Assembly: GCF_001750285.1 (NCBI RefSeq)
Contig: NZ_MAMP01000022.1
Span: forward strand, 372,001-436,000
Length of the DNA stretch: 64,000 bases
Reading direction: 5' to 3'
Source: Domibacillus iocasae
GTDB taxonomy: Bacteria > Bacillota > Bacilli > Bacillales > Domibacillaceae
Under the pieces are notes generated by a model. It was not told where the DNA came from, did not search any database, and saw only the letters and a program-made list of their open reading frames with translations. Below, in pieces: positions 51,229 to 62,190 of the stretch; the first letter of the stretch is position 1, and every line of letters begins with the position of its first letter. The translations under genes and the position numbers were made by a program.

Positions 51229-52566
51229 ATGCGGACATTTTTAACAGCAGCCATGGCCGTGTTGCTTGTAGTGACAGCGGTATGGGGATTTAGCCAGTAC
51301 CAGCAAAAACAAGCGATGATGATAGAAGCGGAAAACGGTTATCAGCAGGCATTTCATGAGCTTGTGTATCAGGTGGATGTTATTCATGACCGGACTGGCG
51401 AAGCACTTGCGATGAACTCGAAAGCCAATTTAACACCGGCGTTAACAGACGTATGGCGCCTTACATCCGAAGCAAATAACGCAATCAGCCGTCTGCCGCT
51501 CGGATTTATGCCGTTTTCAAAAACAGAAGAGTTTTTAGGAGCCAGCGGGGATTTTACGTATAAGACAGCAGTACGCGATCTTGATACGGAGCCGCTTTCT
51601 GATAAAGAATACGAACATCTTGAATCCCTTTATAAGCAGGCGACTGATATTCAAAAAGAACTTCGCACGGTGCAAATGTCTGTTCTCGATCAAAATTTGC
51701 GCTGGACAGATGTGGCCCATGCCGCGGCTGACGGAGAGGAGCCAAAAGACAATTCTGTTATTGACGGATTCAATAACCTCGAAAAAAAATCGTCTGAATT
51801 TTCGGAAACAGATACATTCCAAGCAACCCAAGTAGAAAAATCCGTTTCGGATGATGCCTTGAAAAAACTGACGGGACCAGCCATTACGAAAAAAGAAGCA
51901 GCCGAAAAAGCAAAAGATTATTTTCAGGTCGATGCGGAGGTTACCTCGGTTGAAAGCAGTTTAAAAGGAGCGGCAGTTCCATTTTATAACGTGTCTGTCA
52001 CCGGGCAAAACGGTGAGGAAGCAACGATGGACATTACGAAAAAAGGCGGTTATCCATTAACATTTACGGTCAACACAACACCAGGAAAAAGCCGGATCAG
52101 CTTACACGCTGCTTCTGAAAAAGCAGCCGCTTTTTTGAAAAAGCACGGATTTGAGGGGATGGTGGAGACAAACAGCGCTCAATATGATCATACGGGTGTG
52201 TTTACCTTTACGAAAAAAATAGATGATACACTCATTTATCCGGAGTCTGTCACGGTTAAAACAGCATTGGATACAGGAACAGTTACAGGTCTTGAAGCAC
52301 AAAATTATTGGAAGAATAAAAAGGACCGGAAGATTCCTGAACCTGCTTTAACGGAGGAACAAGCGAAAAAAGAGCTCCATCCAAAACTTACGATTATGGA
52401 AACACGTAAGGCAATTGTAACGAATAATGAGATGAAAGATGTAGCATGTTATGAATTTTTAGCGGAAAACGGAACGGCTTCGTATCGGGTCTTTATTAAT
52501 GCGGAAAACGGCAACGAAGAACGAATCGAAAAGCTATCAGAAGCTGAAGCGGGATACGGAGCGTAA
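51229..52566 (+). CDS. ypeB: Germination protein YpeB
   Basis: 445 residues. N-terminal hydrophobic anchor (~4-22), long helical region, then PepSY-like repeats ('AAEKAKDYFQVDAEVTSVES', 'ASEKAAAFLKKHGF', 'TEEQAKKEL') toward the C-terminus. It keeps SleB in the spore. AGGAGGAACC precedes ATG 51229, 12 nt after sleB. Confidence 0.93.
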   Translation: MRTFLTAAMAVLLVVTAVWGFSQYQQKQAMMIEAENGYQQAFHELVYQVDVIHDRTGEALAMNSKANLTPALTDVWRLTSEANNAISRLPLGFMPFSKTEEFLGASGDFTYKTAVRDLDTEPLSDKEYEHLESLYKQATDIQKELRTVQMSVLDQNLRWTDVAHAAADGEEPKDNSVIDGFNNLEKKSSEFSETDTFQATQVEKSVSDDALKKLTGPAITKKEAAEKAKDYFQVDAEVTSVESSLKGAAVPFYNVSVTGQNGEEATMDITKKGGYPLTFTVNTTPGKSRISLHAASEKAAAFLKKHGFEGMVETNSAQYDHTGVFTFTKKIDDTLIYPESVTVKTALDTGTVTGLEAQNYWKNKKDRKIPEPALTEEQAKKELHPKLTIMETRKAIVTNNEMKDVACYEFLAENGTASYRVFINAENGNEERIEKLSEAEAGYGA

Positions 52567-52658
52567 CAGGATATTGCATTTAGCCGGTTAATCCTTTATA
52601 ATTTTTTCCATCGATCATTAGGCCATAAGGCTTATTAAGGAAAAAGAGAGTGATATGG

Positions 52659-53321
52659 ATGCTGGAACCCGGTGTAACATTGACAATGGAGCCATTTGAT
52701 GGAACGGATAAAAAAGAAGAATATCGATGCAAAGTAGTGGATACTGAGGAGGGTAAAATATTTATTGACTATCCCGTCAACGTGCAGACGAACCGGACGG
52801 TTTTTCTGCTGGACGGGATGCAGCTGGCTGTTAGTTTTATTGATCCAAATGCTTCAATGGCTGTTTTTCTTTTCCAGACAGAAGTGATTGGGCGGGTCAA
52901 AAAGAAAATTCCGATGCTTGTGCTTCATGAGCCTGGTATAAACAATTACGTCCGCGTGCAGCGCCGGAAATTTGTCCGTGTTCAAAAAGCAATCGATGTA
53001 GCGGTTGAGGTGGATGGAATGCCTTCGTTTTCTTCAGTGACAGAAGACATTAGTGCGGGCGGCATGGCAATTGTACTCCCCGAATCCGTTCAAATGGAGG
53101 ATGGGACAGAAGGAAAAGTGTATGGCGTCATTCCATCACAACATGCAGAACCACACTATTTTGAAGCAATGGCCGAACTTGTTCGAGTTCACGAAGACAA
53201 AAAAAGCGGCCGGCGCGTTGGGTCTTTTCAATTTAAAGATCTTGTGTACGCGGAACAGCAGATGCTCATGCGCTTTTGCTTTGAACAGCAGCTCCAGCTG
53301 CGCAAAAAAGGAGTAAAATAA
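52659..53321 (+). CDS. ypfA: c-di-GMP-binding PilZ protein YpfA (MotI/DgrA)
   Basis: 220 residues. N-terminal YcgR-like domain and C-terminal PilZ domain with the c-di-GMP motifs R-R-x-x-x-R in 'QRRKFVRVQ' and D-x-S-x-x-G-G in 'DISAGGMA'. In B. subtilis it binds MotA and acts as a flagellar brake when c-di-GMP is high. ATG 52659 matches the relatives' N-terminus; GTG 52650 is an alternative. Confidence 0.9.
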   Translation: MLEPGVTLTMEPFDGTDKKEEYRCKVVDTEEGKIFIDYPVNVQTNRTVFLLDGMQLAVSFIDPNASMAVFLFQTEVIGRVKKKIPMLVLHEPGINNYVRVQRRKFVRVQKAIDVAVEVDGMPSFSSVTEDISAGGMAIVLPESVQMEDGTEGKVYGVIPSQHAEPHYFEAMAELVRVHEDKKSGRRVGSFQFKDLVYAEQQMLMRFCFEQQLQLRKKGVK

Positions 53322-53324
53322 TGA

Positions 53325-53350
53325 AGAGCCCAAAGTCTGGGTTCTTTTTT
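53325..53350 (+). terminator. ypfA terminator
   Basis: GAGCCCA (53326-53332) pairs with TGGGTTC (53338-53344), then TTTTTT. Confidence 0.85.
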
Positions 53351-53405
53351 GTGTGCAATCAAATCTATGATAAAATGAATAAGACTTTTTGGATGAGGTG
53401 ACAAG

Positions 53406-54086
53406 ATGGATAAACAACTGCAAATCGCCATTGATGGCCCTGCTGCTGCGGGGAAAAGCACAGCTGCAAAAATCGTGGCGGCACGGCTTTCGTATATTTA
53501 TATTGATACTGGCGCGATGTATCGGGCTATTACGTATAAAGCGCTGCAGCATAACATAAATGTAGAAGACGGAAAAGCGCTTGGCCGGCTGTTGGCGGAT
53601 ACGGATATTTCTCTGGAGCAGGGTGAAAACGGACAAATCGTACGCATGGACGGAATAGACGTAACGGAAGCCATTCGGACGGACAGGGTGACAAATAACG
53701 TTTCCGCTGTAGCCCGGCATAGCGAAGTGCGCCGTGATATGACGATCCGCCAGCAGGAGTTAGCTGCAAGAGGCGGCGTAGTAATGGATGGACGCGACAT
53801 TGGTACGAGTGTTCTTCCGAAAGCCGATGTGAAGATTTTCTTACTGGCGGGTGTAGACGAACGGGCGAAGCGGCGTCATGCTGAAAACTTAAAAAAAGGA
53901 TTTTCATCAGATTTGGAGAATTTAAAAAGAGAGATTGCTGCACGCGACAAAATGGATACGGAGCGGGTCGAGTCGCCGCTGAAAAAAGCGGCAGATGCAA
54001 TTGAAATTGACACGACATTCATGTCCATTGAACAGGTAGCTGCAGCGATTATGGCTGTAGCCGAAGCGAGGAAAAACGAATGGTGA
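53406..54086 (+). CDS. cmk: Cytidylate kinase
   Basis: 226 residues. P-loop '[15 protein letters not shown]', CMP-binding '[11 protein letters not shown]' and '[12 protein letters not shown]' with the LID arginines ('ERAKRRHAE'). It converts CMP/dCMP to diphosphates. GAGGTGACAAG precedes ATG. It overlaps plsC by 7 nt. Confidence 0.95.
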   Translation: MDKQLQIAIDGPAAAGKSTAAKIVAARLSYIYIDTGAMYRAITYKALQHNINVEDGKALGRLLADTDISLEQGENGQIVRMDGIDVTEAIRTDRVTNNVSAVARHSEVRRDMTIRQQELAARGGVVMDGRDIGTSVLPKADVKIFLLAGVDERAKRRHAENLKKGFSSDLENLKREIAARDKMDTERVESPLKKAADAIEIDTTFMSIEQVAAAIMAVAEARKNEW

Positions 54087-54667
54087 CCTTTTATACAATC
54101 GCAAAAACGGCTGTGAAAACTATTTTGACCCCCGCTTACCGTATTCATGTCACGGGTCTTGAGCATTTCCCGAAAGAAGGCGGCGTTCTTCTTTGTTCGA
54201 ATCACATTGATAACCTTGATCCGCCCGTAGTCGGGATCACAGCAAATCGTCCAGTTCGTTTTATGGCAAAAGAAGAGCTGTTTAAAACAAAATGGGCGGG
54301 GAAATTAATGAGAGGGCTCAACGCATTTCCCGTTAAGCGGGGCATGAGCGACCGTGAAGCGCTGCGAAATGGGTTGCGGATGCTTAAAGACGGCGAGGTG
54401 CTCGGCCTTTTTCCAGAAGGCACACGGTCTAAAGATGGAAAATTGGGCAAAGGACTTGCGGGTGCCGGCTTTTTCGCTCTTCGAACCGATGCAGCTGTTG
54501 TGCCATGCGCGGTCATTGGTCCATATAAAATTGGGCGTAAACTTCACGTTGTATACGGCCCTCCTGTTGACATGGCGCCGCTTCGTGAACGGAAAGCATC
54601 TGCTGAAGAAGCAACTGAGGCTATTATGCAGGCAATCGGTAAGTTGATAAAAGAGCATTCAGCTTGA
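54080..54667 (+). CDS. plsC: 1-acyl-sn-glycerol-3-phosphate acyltransferase
   Basis: 195 residues. Acyltransferase block 1 H-x4-D ('NHIDNLDPP') and block III 'FPEGTRS' are intact, with 'VVPCAVIGP' following. It makes phosphatidic acid at the membrane. Starts inside the end of cmk; the cmk-plsC-rpsA order is conserved in Bacilli. Confidence 0.92.
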   Translation: MVTFYTIAKTAVKTILTPAYRIHVTGLEHFPKEGGVLLCSNHIDNLDPPVVGITANRPVRFMAKEELFKTKWAGKLMRGLNAFPVKRGMSDREALRNGLRMLKDGEVLGLFPEGTRSKDGKLGKGLAGAGFFALRTDAAVVPCAVIGPYKIGRKLHVVYGPPVDMAPLRERKASAEEATEAIMQAIGKLIKEHSA

Positions 54668-54757
54668 GCTTCCGGCTTGACAAATTCGTGTGTTTGTAAG
54701 AAGTTAGAAGTAAGAATTTTTAAAATTGACGCAGTTTTGTATTGAGGAGGATTACAT

Positions 54758-55897
54758 ATGACAGAGGATATGAACCAAGCAGAAGTGAATAACTACACCG
54801 TTGGTGATAAAGTACGCGCTACGGTCGTGAAAGTCGAAGAAAAGCAGGTCCAGGTGGAAATTCCGGACAGCAAGAAAGACGGCATTATTCCCATCAGTGA
54901 ACTGTCAAGCCTTCACGTAGAAAAAGCATCGGACGTCGTCAAAGAAGGCGACGAGCTTGAACTGCTCGTAACAAAAGAAGAAGATGATCTATACGTTTTA
55001 TCAAAACGAAAAGCGGATGCAGAAACGGCATGGGGTGACATGCAGAAGCGTTTTGAGGAAGGGACCATTTTTGAAGCAGAGATTAAAGAAGTCGTTAAAG
55101 GCGGCCTCGTTGTTGATCTTGGTATTCGCGGATTTATCCCGGCTTCACTTGTGGAAGATCACTTCGTTGAAGATTTTGAAGATTATAAAGGCCGCGTGAT
55201 GAAGTTCAAAATTGTTGAGCTTGAACAAGATAAAAATCGGTTGATTTTATCGCATCGGGCGGTTTTAGATATTGAAAAAGCAGAAAATAAACAAAAAGTG
55301 CTTGAGGATATTCAAGCAGGCGACGTCATCGAGGGCAAAGTGCAGCGTCTGACTGATTTCGGCGCATTTGTTGATATAGGCGGTGTGGACGGGCTTGTTC
55401 ATATTTCCCAGCTTTCGCATGATCATGTGGAAAAACCATCCGATGTATTAACAGAGGGTGAAGAGGTAAAAGTGAAAGTGCTTTCCATTGATCGTGACAG
55501 CGAGCGGATTTCTTTATCCATTAAAGAAACACTGCCTGGACCGTGGGAAAATATTGCGGACCGTGCGCCAATAGGATCTGAACACGAAGGAACAGTGAAG
55601 CGTCTTGTTTCATACGGTGCGTTTGTTGAAGTGTTCCCAGGTGTAGAAGGACTTGTTCATATTTCGCAAATTTCTAACCGCCATATCGGCACACCTCATG
55701 AAGTGCTTGAAGAAGGACAGCAGGTAAAAGTAAAAGTACTTGATGCCAATGAACAGGAACACCGCTTATCGCTCAGCATGAAATCATTTGAAGAGCACGA
55801 GACGGAAGAAATAGTTGATTCATATGAATTGCCGGAAGAAAGCTCTGGCTTCCAAATTGGTGATATTTTAGGCGATCAGCTAAAAGACTTGAAATAA
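54758..55897 (+). CDS. rpsA: S1 RNA-binding protein, 30S ribosomal protein S1 homologue (YpfD)
   Basis: 379 residues. Four S1 repeats at about 15-85, 100-170, 187-255 and 272-342; repeats 3 and 4 carry '[21 protein letters not shown]' (abridged) and '[21 protein letters not shown]'-type cores. Firmicute versions have four rather than six repeats and are not always bound to the ribosome. TGAGGAGG lies 7 nt before ATG 54758. Confidence 0.93.
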   Translation: MTEDMNQAEVNNYTVGDKVRATVVKVEEKQVQVEIPDSKKDGIIPISELSSLHVEKASDVVKEGDELELLVTKEEDDLYVLSKRKADAETAWGDMQKRFEEGTIFEAEIKEVVKGGLVVDLGIRGFIPASLVEDHFVEDFEDYKGRVMKFKIVELEQDKNRLILSHRAVLDIEKAENKQKVLEDIQAGDVIEGKVQRLTDFGAFVDIGGVDGLVHISQLSHDHVEKPSDVLTEGEEVKVKVLSIDRDSERISLSIKETLPGPWENIADRAPIGSEHEGTVKRLVSYGAFVEVFPGVEGLVHISQISNRHIGTPHEVLEEGQQVKVKVLDANEQEHRLSLSMKSFEEHETEEIVDSYELPEESSGFQIGDILGDQLKDLK

Positions 55898-55912
55898 GAC
55901 GGTGATGACAAC

Positions 55913-56983
55913 TTGAGCAGAGCAGAACGAAAGATCGACCATATTCATTATGCGTTGTCGACCGGGCAAAGCCGGCGAACCGGATTGGATGACATTCAAT
56001 TCGTGCATCGCAGCCTCCCGGGTTCCTCTGTCATGGACATATCGCTATCAACCGAAATCGGCGGACTTCAATGGAGTTCGCCGTTTTTCGTGAATGCGAT
56101 GACAGGCGGAGGCGGACAAGCAACAGCAGATATTAATGCACAACTGGCAGAAGTGGCGGCCGTATGTGATATTCCGATGGCGGTCGGCTCTCAAATGTCG
56201 GCTCTTCGCCATCCGGAAGAGCGGCTGACATTCCAGGCAGCACGAAAAGCTAATCCACGTGGTATGCTGCTGGCCAATATTGGCTCAGAAGCGACAGTAG
56301 ATGAAGCGAGAGCAGTATGCGACATGATCGAAGCAGACGGTTTGCAAATTCATTTAAATGTCATTCAAGAGCTAGCTATGCCCGAAGGAGATCGTGACTT
56401 TCGCGGTGCAATTGATCGCATTGCGGAAATTTGCGGCCGGGTAGAAGTGCCGGTCATTGTAAAAGAGACTGGTTTTGGCATTAGCCGTGAAACGGCACAG
56501 CTCTTAAATGAATTGCCGTTAGCAGCCATTGATACAGCCGGATTTGGGGGTACCAATTTTGCGGAGGTTGAAAATGAGCGATCTGCGCAGCCCATGTCCT
56601 TTTTTAACAACTGGGGCATTCCGACTGCGGTATCGATTGTAGAAACGGTCTTCGGAGCGCCGGATAAAAGGGTCATTGCATCGGGTGGACTTCAGCATGC
56701 AGAAGACGTTGTTAAGTCGCTTGCACTTGGTGCTTCAGCGGCAGGACTATCTGGTTTTTTGTTGAATATTTTGCTAACCGAAGGACAAGAAGCACTCACT
56801 GAGCATATTAATCAAATGAAGACAGACATGCAGATGATGATGTGCGCGCTTGGTGCCAAGTCGATTGGCCAGCTGCACAGGGCCCCGCTTATGATTTTTG
56901 GCCGGACAGAACAGTGGCTGCGTATACGAGGGCTTGAACCAGAACGATTTGCCGCTCGTGTGCCGGCGCCATTTGATTCATAA
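55913..56983 (+). CDS. fni: Type 2 isopentenyl-diphosphate isomerase
   Basis: 356 residues, FMN/NADPH TIM barrel. 'RKIDHIHYAL' start, 'FVNAMTGGG', 'HLNVIQEL', 'VKETGFGIS' and 'DTAGFGGTNF' are family motifs. It interconverts IPP and DMAPP. TTG 55913 is the start (GACGGTGATG upstream). In the window it links to hepS, which uses prenyl diphosphates. Confidence 0.93.
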   Translation: MSRAERKIDHIHYALSTGQSRRTGLDDIQFVHRSLPGSSVMDISLSTEIGGLQWSSPFFVNAMTGGGGQATADINAQLAEVAAVCDIPMAVGSQMSALRHPEERLTFQAARKANPRGMLLANIGSEATVDEARAVCDMIEADGLQIHLNVIQELAMPEGDRDFRGAIDRIAEICGRVEVPVIVKETGFGISRETAQLLNELPLAAIDTAGFGGTNFAEVENERSAQPMSFFNNWGIPTAVSIVETVFGAPDKRVIASGGLQHAEDVVKSLALGASAAGLSGFLLNILLTEGQEALTEHINQMKTDMQMMMCALGAKSIGQLHRAPLMIFGRTEQWLRIRGLEPERFAARVPAPFDS

Positions 56984-57013
56984 TCGAAATGTGATAAAAT
57001 AAGATGTTGATTG

Positions 57014-57045
57014 AACCCCTTCTCACGGCAGAAGGGTTTTCTTTT
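57014..57045 (+). terminator. fni terminator
   Basis: AACCCCTTCT pairs with AGAAGGGTT (one bulge) around CACGGC, then TTCTTTT. Confidence 0.8.
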
Positions 57046-57101
57046 GAACAAAATAAAAATAAATGAGTATAAATGGATGAACCATTGAAGGGAAAGATGT
57101 A

Positions 57102-58412
57102 ATGATGAAACGGACAGTTGCCATCGTTGGAAGGCCAAATGTCGGCAAATCAACGATTTTTAACCGGATTGCCGGCGAGCGTATTTCCATTGTCGAAGAT
57201 GTGCCGGGTGTAACGCGTGACCGTATTTACAGCTCAGGTGAGTGGCTGACACATGAATTTAACTTAATTGATACAGGCGGTATTGACTTAAGTGATGAGC
57301 CTTTTTTAGAACAAATTCGCCAGCAGGCGGAAATTGCGATTGACGAAGCAGATGTCATTATCTTTATTGTGAATGGCCGTGAAGGTGTCACATCAGCTGA
57401 TGAAGAAGTAGCGAAAATTTTATATCGGTCGAAAAAGCCAATCGTTCTCGGTGTCAATAAAATTGATAATCCGGAAATGCGTGCGGATATTTATGACTTT
57501 TATTCGCTTGGTTTTGGTGAAGTTTATCCGATTTCAGGCGCGCATGGGATTGGGCTGGGCGATCTGCTAGATGAAGTGGTATCACATTTCCCGACCGGTG
57601 AAGACAAGCCTTATGAAGATGACGTGATCAAATTCTCTTTAATTGGCCGTCCGAATGTAGGCAAATCGTCATTAACGAATGCGCTGCTTGGCGAAGACCG
57701 CGTTATTGTCAGCGATATTGCCGGAACAACACGGGATGCTGTCGATTCACCTTATACGTATAACGGTCAAAAGTACGTTATTATCGATACAGCCGGTATG
57801 CGCAAACGCGGAAAGGTATATGAAACAACTGAAAAATACAGCGTGCTTCGTGCAATGAGAGCCATTGAACGCTCTGACGTTGTATTAGTCGTTCTAAATG
57901 CAGAAGAAGGCATTCGTGAGCAGGATAAACATATTGCCGGCTACGCTCATGAGGCAGGGCGGGCGGTTGTGATCGTCGTTAACAAATGGGATGCAGTAGA
58001 AAAAGATGAAAAAACGATGGGTGAATTTGAAGAAAACATTCGCATTCAGTTCCAATTTTTGGATTATGCACCGATCGTTTTTCTCTCTGCGTTAACGAAA
58101 AAACGCATTCATACGTTAATGCCATATATTGACCGGGCGAGCGAAAGCCATTCGATGCGCGTTCAATCCAGTGTTTTAAACGACGTCATTACTGACGCAG
58201 TCGCGATGAATCCGGCACCATCTGACAAAGGAAGACGGCTGCGTGTTTATTACGCGACGCAAGTATCGGTCAAGCCTCCAACATTTGTTGTATTTGTCAA
58301 CGAGCCGGAACTCATGCACTTTTCGTATCTTCGTTTTCTTGAAAACCGCATTAGGGATGCTTTTGCGTTTGAAGGAACGCCGATTCACATTATTGCGCGC
58401 GCAAGAAAATAA
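57102..58412 (+). CDS. der: Ribosome-assembly GTPase Der (EngA)
   Basis: 436 residues. Two GTPase domains, each with a complete P-loop: 'GRPNVGKST' (~10) and 'GRPNVGKSS' (~184); G4 'NKID' and 'NKWD'; C-terminal KH-like domain. It is needed for 50S maturation. GGAAAGATG precedes the double ATG at 57102. Confidence 0.95.
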   Translation: MMKRTVAIVGRPNVGKSTIFNRIAGERISIVEDVPGVTRDRIYSSGEWLTHEFNLIDTGGIDLSDEPFLEQIRQQAEIAIDEADVIIFIVNGREGVTSADEEVAKILYRSKKPIVLGVNKIDNPEMRADIYDFYSLGFGEVYPISGAHGIGLGDLLDEVVSHFPTGEDKPYEDDVIKFSLIGRPNVGKSSLTNALLGEDRVIVSDIAGTTRDAVDSPYTYNGQKYVIIDTAGMRKRGKVYETTEKYSVLRAMRAIERSDVVLVVLNAEEGIREQDKHIAGYAHEAGRAVVIVVNKWDAVEKDEKTMGEFEENIRIQFQFLDYAPIVFLSALTKKRIHTLMPYIDRASESHSMRVQSSVLNDVITDAVAMNPAPSDKGRRLRVYYATQVSVKPPTFVVFVNEPELMHFSYLRFLENRIRDAFAFEGTPIHIIARARK

Positions 58413-58433
58413 GGTAGAAAGGCTGTGTTTCAC

Positions 58434-59474
58434 ATGAAAGAAAAAATCGCAGTGCTCGGTGCGGGCAGCTGGGGAACCGCCCTGGCGCTCGTTCTTGCCG
58501 ATAACGGACATGACGTTTATGTATGGGCGAAAAATGAAGAGCGAATGGCCGAATTAAACACTGATCATACGAACAGTCGGTATTTGCCGGATATTTCATT
58601 GCCGGAGACGATTAAAGGAACGACATCACTCGCCGAAGCGCTGGAAGACGTTGAAACGGTAGTGGTAGCTGTGCCGACAAAAGCGGTTCGGGAAGTGGCG
58701 CAGCAGGTCGTAGAATCGGCTAAAGCACCTGTAACGGTCGTTCATGTTTCCAAAGGAATCGAGCCGGATTCTCTGTTGCGGATTTCTGAAATGATTGAGC
58801 AGGAAATGCCGGAAACCATCCTAAAGGACGTGGTCGTGCTGTCCGGTCCGTCTCATGCGGAGGAAGTGAGCCTCCGTCATCCAACGACGGTTACGGTGTC
58901 GTCTAAATCAGCAGAAGCCGCACAAAAAACGCAGGATTTATTTATGAATCAGCATTTTCGTGTGTATACAAATCCGGATATGATTGGTGTGGAAATTGGC
59001 GGTGCACTTAAAAATATTATTGCACTGGCGGCCGGAATTTCTGACGGCCTCGGATACGGGGATAATGCAAAAGCCGCGCTTATTACACGTGGCCTGGCTG
59101 AAATTGCCCGTCTCGGCACAAAAATGGGCGCCAATCCACTCACATTTTCAGGGCTTGCCGGCATTGGGGATTTAATTGTGACATGTACAAGCGTTCACTC
59201 AAGAAACTGGCGGGCCGGAAATATGCTTGGGCAGGGAAAAAAACTCGATGAAGTGCTAGAGAGCATGGGAATGGTCGTAGAAGGTGTGCGTACGACGAAA
59301 GCAGGGCACCAGCTTTCAAAAAAATACGACGTCCAAATGCCGATTACCAACGCGCTCTATCACGTTTTATTCGAGCAGCAGGACCCGAAAAAAGCAGTGG
59401 ATGATTTAATGGCCCGAGTGAAAAAACACGAGCTCGAAGACTTGATTGACATTTTAGATACAAAGCTGGATTAA
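58434..59474 (+). CDS. gpsA: Glycerol-3-phosphate dehydrogenase [NAD(P)+]
   Basis: 346 residues. NAD(P) motif '[12 protein letters not shown]', 'KGIEPD', 'SGPSHAEEV', catalytic Lys in '[14 protein letters not shown]', '[14 protein letters not shown]'. It provides sn-glycerol 3-phosphate for lipids, upstream of plsC in the pathway. ATG 58434 is chosen: GAAAGG lies 11 nt upstream, whereas GTG 58425 is only 2 nt from it. Confidence 0.94.
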   Translation: MKEKIAVLGAGSWGTALALVLADNGHDVYVWAKNEERMAELNTDHTNSRYLPDISLPETIKGTTSLAEALEDVETVVVAVPTKAVREVAQQVVESAKAPVTVVHVSKGIEPDSLLRISEMIEQEMPETILKDVVVLSGPSHAEEVSLRHPTTVTVSSKSAEAAQKTQDLFMNQHFRVYTNPDMIGVEIGGALKNIIALAAGISDGLGYGDNAKAALITRGLAEIARLGTKMGANPLTFSGLAGIGDLIVTCTSVHSRNWRAGNMLGQGKKLDEVLESMGMVVEGVRTTKAGHQLSKKYDVQMPITNALYHVLFEQQDPKKAVDDLMARVKKHELEDLIDILDTKLD

Positions 59475-59492
59475 CGGAAAGGACGAATGACC

Positions 59493-59693
59493 ATGTCACC
59501 ATCCATGCTGAAAATGTGGATTTCATTTGCCGGAATGGGGCTGATGATTGTCTCCATTTTCTCAATTTATTTAAGCCGTTACAAATTTAGCAACGGTCTT
59601 TTAAAAGGAGTCACGGCTCTGTTTGCTTATTTATGCATGATTGTCGGCGGACTCATCGTTATGTACGTTGTATTAAGCGGCCCGACCCGCTAG
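59493..59693 (+). CDS. yphE: DUF2768 small membrane protein (YphE-like)
   Basis: 66 residues with two membrane helices (~6-26 and ~38-60) joined by a basic loop 'SRYKFSNGLLKG'. DUF2768 has unknown function; it is conserved next to gpsA and spoIVA in spore formers. AAAGGA lies 9 nt before ATG 59493; an in-frame ATG at 59487 is only 3 nt from it. Confidence 0.83.
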   Translation: MSPSMLKMWISFAGMGLMIVSIFSIYLSRYKFSNGLLKGVTALFAYLCMIVGGLIVMYVVLSGPTR

Positions 59694-59715
59694 CAAAGAG
59701 GTGAATGAGTAAAAA

Positions 59716-60444
59716 ATGAACATGAGAAAAAGCTTGCTTCTTTTTTTCGCCATGCTGCTCTCATTTATGTTGGGCGGCTGTCTATACCCGGACGAAAATT
59801 TAAACCAAAATGAACAGCCGTATGAAGACCAGCTGCAGTCTGTTCAGTTGGCTGTCGATCAGTTTCAGACAGAAGAAGACGGCATTTTGCCTATTAAAAC
59901 AAAAGAAGGCGATCCGGACCTTTATGAAAAGTATCCGATCGACTTCAGCAAAATATCACCGCGTTTCATGGCAGAACCACCTGGAAATGCGTTTGAAAGC
60001 GGCGGCATTTACCAGTATGTCCTTGTTGACGTTGAAACGGATCCAGCTGTCAAACTAATTGATTTGCGTATAGCGGAGCAGATTCGCAGCATTAATATCC
60101 GGCTTATCGCCCATGAATATCCGCCGTTTAAAGACACACTGGCCGATAACGTTTACTCGCTGGACTTTAAGGAACTCGGATTTGAGGATGAACCGTACGT
60201 AACAAGTCCATATTCAGGTAAGCAGCTGCCGCTTGTTATGAGCGGTGACGGGACACTGTATATTGATTATGCGGCTGATTTGTACGCAGCCCTGCAGGAA
60301 ACGGATACACCGCCTGCGCCCGGCGATGACATTCGCTATTTACTCGTACAGTCGTTACCTTTTGTCCCGGCCTACTCGCTGCCCTATACGGTAGACGCGC
60401 AAGGGGAACCTATTTTTATGAATAAAAAACAGAAGTCTGAGTAA
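59716..60444 (+). CDS. yphF: Lipoprotein YphF
   Basis: 242 residues. Signal sequence ends in the lipobox 'LGGC' (Cys ~22), so it should be a lipoprotein. The rest is soluble with no domain I recognise. It lies between yphE and spoIVA, as in B. subtilis. GAGGTGAATG is 12 nt before ATG 59716. Confidence 0.82.
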   Translation: MNMRKSLLLFFAMLLSFMLGGCLYPDENLNQNEQPYEDQLQSVQLAVDQFQTEEDGILPIKTKEGDPDLYEKYPIDFSKISPRFMAEPPGNAFESGGIYQYVLVDVETDPAVKLIDLRIAEQIRSINIRLIAHEYPPFKDTLADNVYSLDFKELGFEDEPYVTSPYSGKQLPLVMSGDGTLYIDYAADLYAALQETDTPPAPGDDIRYLLVQSLPFVPAYSLPYTVDAQGEPIFMNKKQKSE

Positions 60445-60463
60445 CATGCAGGCTTCTTTTTTT
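60431..60463 (+). terminator. yphF terminator
   Basis: AGAAGTCTG (60431-60439) pairs with CAGGCTTCT (60449-60457), one G-T pair, then a T run. Confidence 0.8.
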
Positions 60464-60539
60464 GCATACATTTAAAATGTAGCTCATACACTGTAAGGCA
60501 GGCGGCGGACAGGCCGTTTAAAACGGGAGGGGGCTGCTG

Positions 60540-62015
60540 ATGGAAAGTACAGAAGTCATTAAGGATATTGCCGAGCGGACAGAAGGCGATATTTATTTAG
60601 GCGTTGTTGGTGCCGTCAGGACGGGAAAATCAACGTTTATAAAGCGATTTATGGAGCTGCTCGTTCTGCCGAATATGGATAGTGAATCCGAACGCCGGCG
60701 CGCGCAGGATGAACTGCCGCAAAGTGCATCAGGCAGAACGATCATGACAACTGAGCCGAAATTTGTTCCAAGCCGGGCGGCCGCTGTACAGGCTGGTGGT
60801 GTATTGGTAAATATCCGGCTGGTCGATTGTGTTGGTTATGTGGTCCCAGAGGCAAAAGGCTATGAGGATGAACATGGTCCCAGAATGATTCAAACGCCTT
60901 GGCACGATGAACCGATTCCATTTGATGAAGCGGCGGATATCGGCACGAGAAAGGTCATCGAAGAGCACTCAACAATCGGCGTCGTTGTGACAACGGACGG
61001 GTCATTTGGCGAAATGCGGAGAAGTTCATACGTTGAAGCTGAAGAACGGGCAGTAAATGGCTTAAAAGAAGTAGGGAAGCCATTTATTTTAATTATTAAT
61101 TCAGCGCGCCCGGATCATACAGAAACAATGCTTCTTCAGGAAGAATTAACCGAGAAATACGACATTCCAGTGCTGGCCATGTCGGTGGAATCCATGACGG
61201 AAGCGAATGTGCTTCATGTATTGCAGGAAGCGCTGTTTGAGTTTCCAGTTCACGAAGTAAATGTACATCTTCCATCATGGATTATGGCGCTTGATGAAGC
61301 TCATTGGCTGCGTGATAAATACAATGAAATGGTGAAAGAAACAGTAAAAGATATTAAAAGACTGCGGGACGTAAACCGCGTCGTTGACCAATTTGGCGGC
61401 GGCGAGTTCATTGAGTCCGCTGTTTTAACCGGGATGGATATGGGGCAAGGAATTGCAGAGATTAATGTACACGCACCAAATGGGCTGTATGAGACGATTG
61501 TAAATGAAATTATTGGAGAACCGCTGAGAGGAAAAGAGCATCTTTTAGAAATCATCCAGGATTATGCACACATTAAAGAAGAGTACGGACAAGTGGAAGA
61601 AGCACTGAGAATGGTGAAACAGACAGGCTACGGCGTTGCTGTTCCGCCCATGAGTGAGATGCGTTTAGAAGAGCCTCAAATCATTCGTCACGGCTCACGT
61701 TATGGGGTTCGGATGAAAGCAGTAGCGCCGTCCATTCATATGATTCAAGTTGATATTGAATCAGAATTTTCACCGATTATTGGGACTGAAAAACAAAGTG
61801 AAGAACTGGTTCACCATGTCATGAAAGATTTTGAGGAAGATCCGTTATCCATTTGGGAAAGTGATATTTTTGGCCGCAATTTAAGTACGATCGTCCGGGA
61901 TGGAATTCAATCGAAAGTATCATTAATGCCTGATCATGCCCGCAGTAAATTAAAAGATACGCTGGAAAAAATCATTAATCAAGGCTCGGGCGGCATGATT
62001 GCGATTTTGCTATAA
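60540..62015 (+). CDS. spoIVA: Stage IV sporulation protein A
   Basis: 491 residues, close to B. subtilis SpoIVA throughout. ATPase P-loop 'GAVRTGKST' (24-32), 'LVDCVGY', 'HSTIGVVVTTDGSFG' and the C-terminal end 'GSGGMIAILL' needed for localisation. It polymerises with ATP hydrolysis into the basement layer of the spore coat, anchored by SpoVM. GGAGGGGGC precedes ATG 60540. Confidence 0.97.
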   Translation: MESTEVIKDIAERTEGDIYLGVVGAVRTGKSTFIKRFMELLVLPNMDSESERRRAQDELPQSASGRTIMTTEPKFVPSRAAAVQAGGVLVNIRLVDCVGYVVPEAKGYEDEHGPRMIQTPWHDEPIPFDEAADIGTRKVIEEHSTIGVVVTTDGSFGEMRRSSYVEAEERAVNGLKEVGKPFILIINSARPDHTETMLLQEELTEKYDIPVLAMSVESMTEANVLHVLQEALFEFPVHEVNVHLPSWIMALDEAHWLRDKYNEMVKETVKDIKRLRDVNRVVDQFGGGEFIESAVLTGMDMGQGIAEINVHAPNGLYETIVNEIIGEPLRGKEHLLEIIQDYAHIKEEYGQVEEALRMVKQTGYGVAVPPMSEMRLEEPQIIRHGSRYGVRMKAVAPSIHMIQVDIESEFSPIIGTEKQSEELVHHVMKDFEEDPLSIWESDIFGRNLSTIVRDGIQSKVSLMPDHARSKLKDTLEKIINQGSGGMIAILL

Positions 62016-62024
62016 AGCACGTCG

Positions 62025-62049
62025 GACTCTCAAAATGAGAGTCTTTTTT
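62025..62049 (+). terminator. spoIVA terminator
   Basis: GACTCTC (62025-62031), loop AAAAT, GAGAGTC (62037-62043), then TTTTTTC. Confidence 0.9.
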
Positions 62050-62190
62050 CGTTGGAAACGGGGAAAATAACCGATTAAGGTGGATTCTGCTTGATATGCC
62101 CGAACACATGTGATACTCTTTTAACAGAATTACGGTAAAACATTGATATAACAATGTTTATCGGGTCTCATGCGGGAGGAGGTGAATGGC

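Noticed and set aside
53136-53720. 194-codon minus-strand open frame
   Set aside because: Antisense to ypfA and cmk, crosses the ypfA terminator, no start signal.
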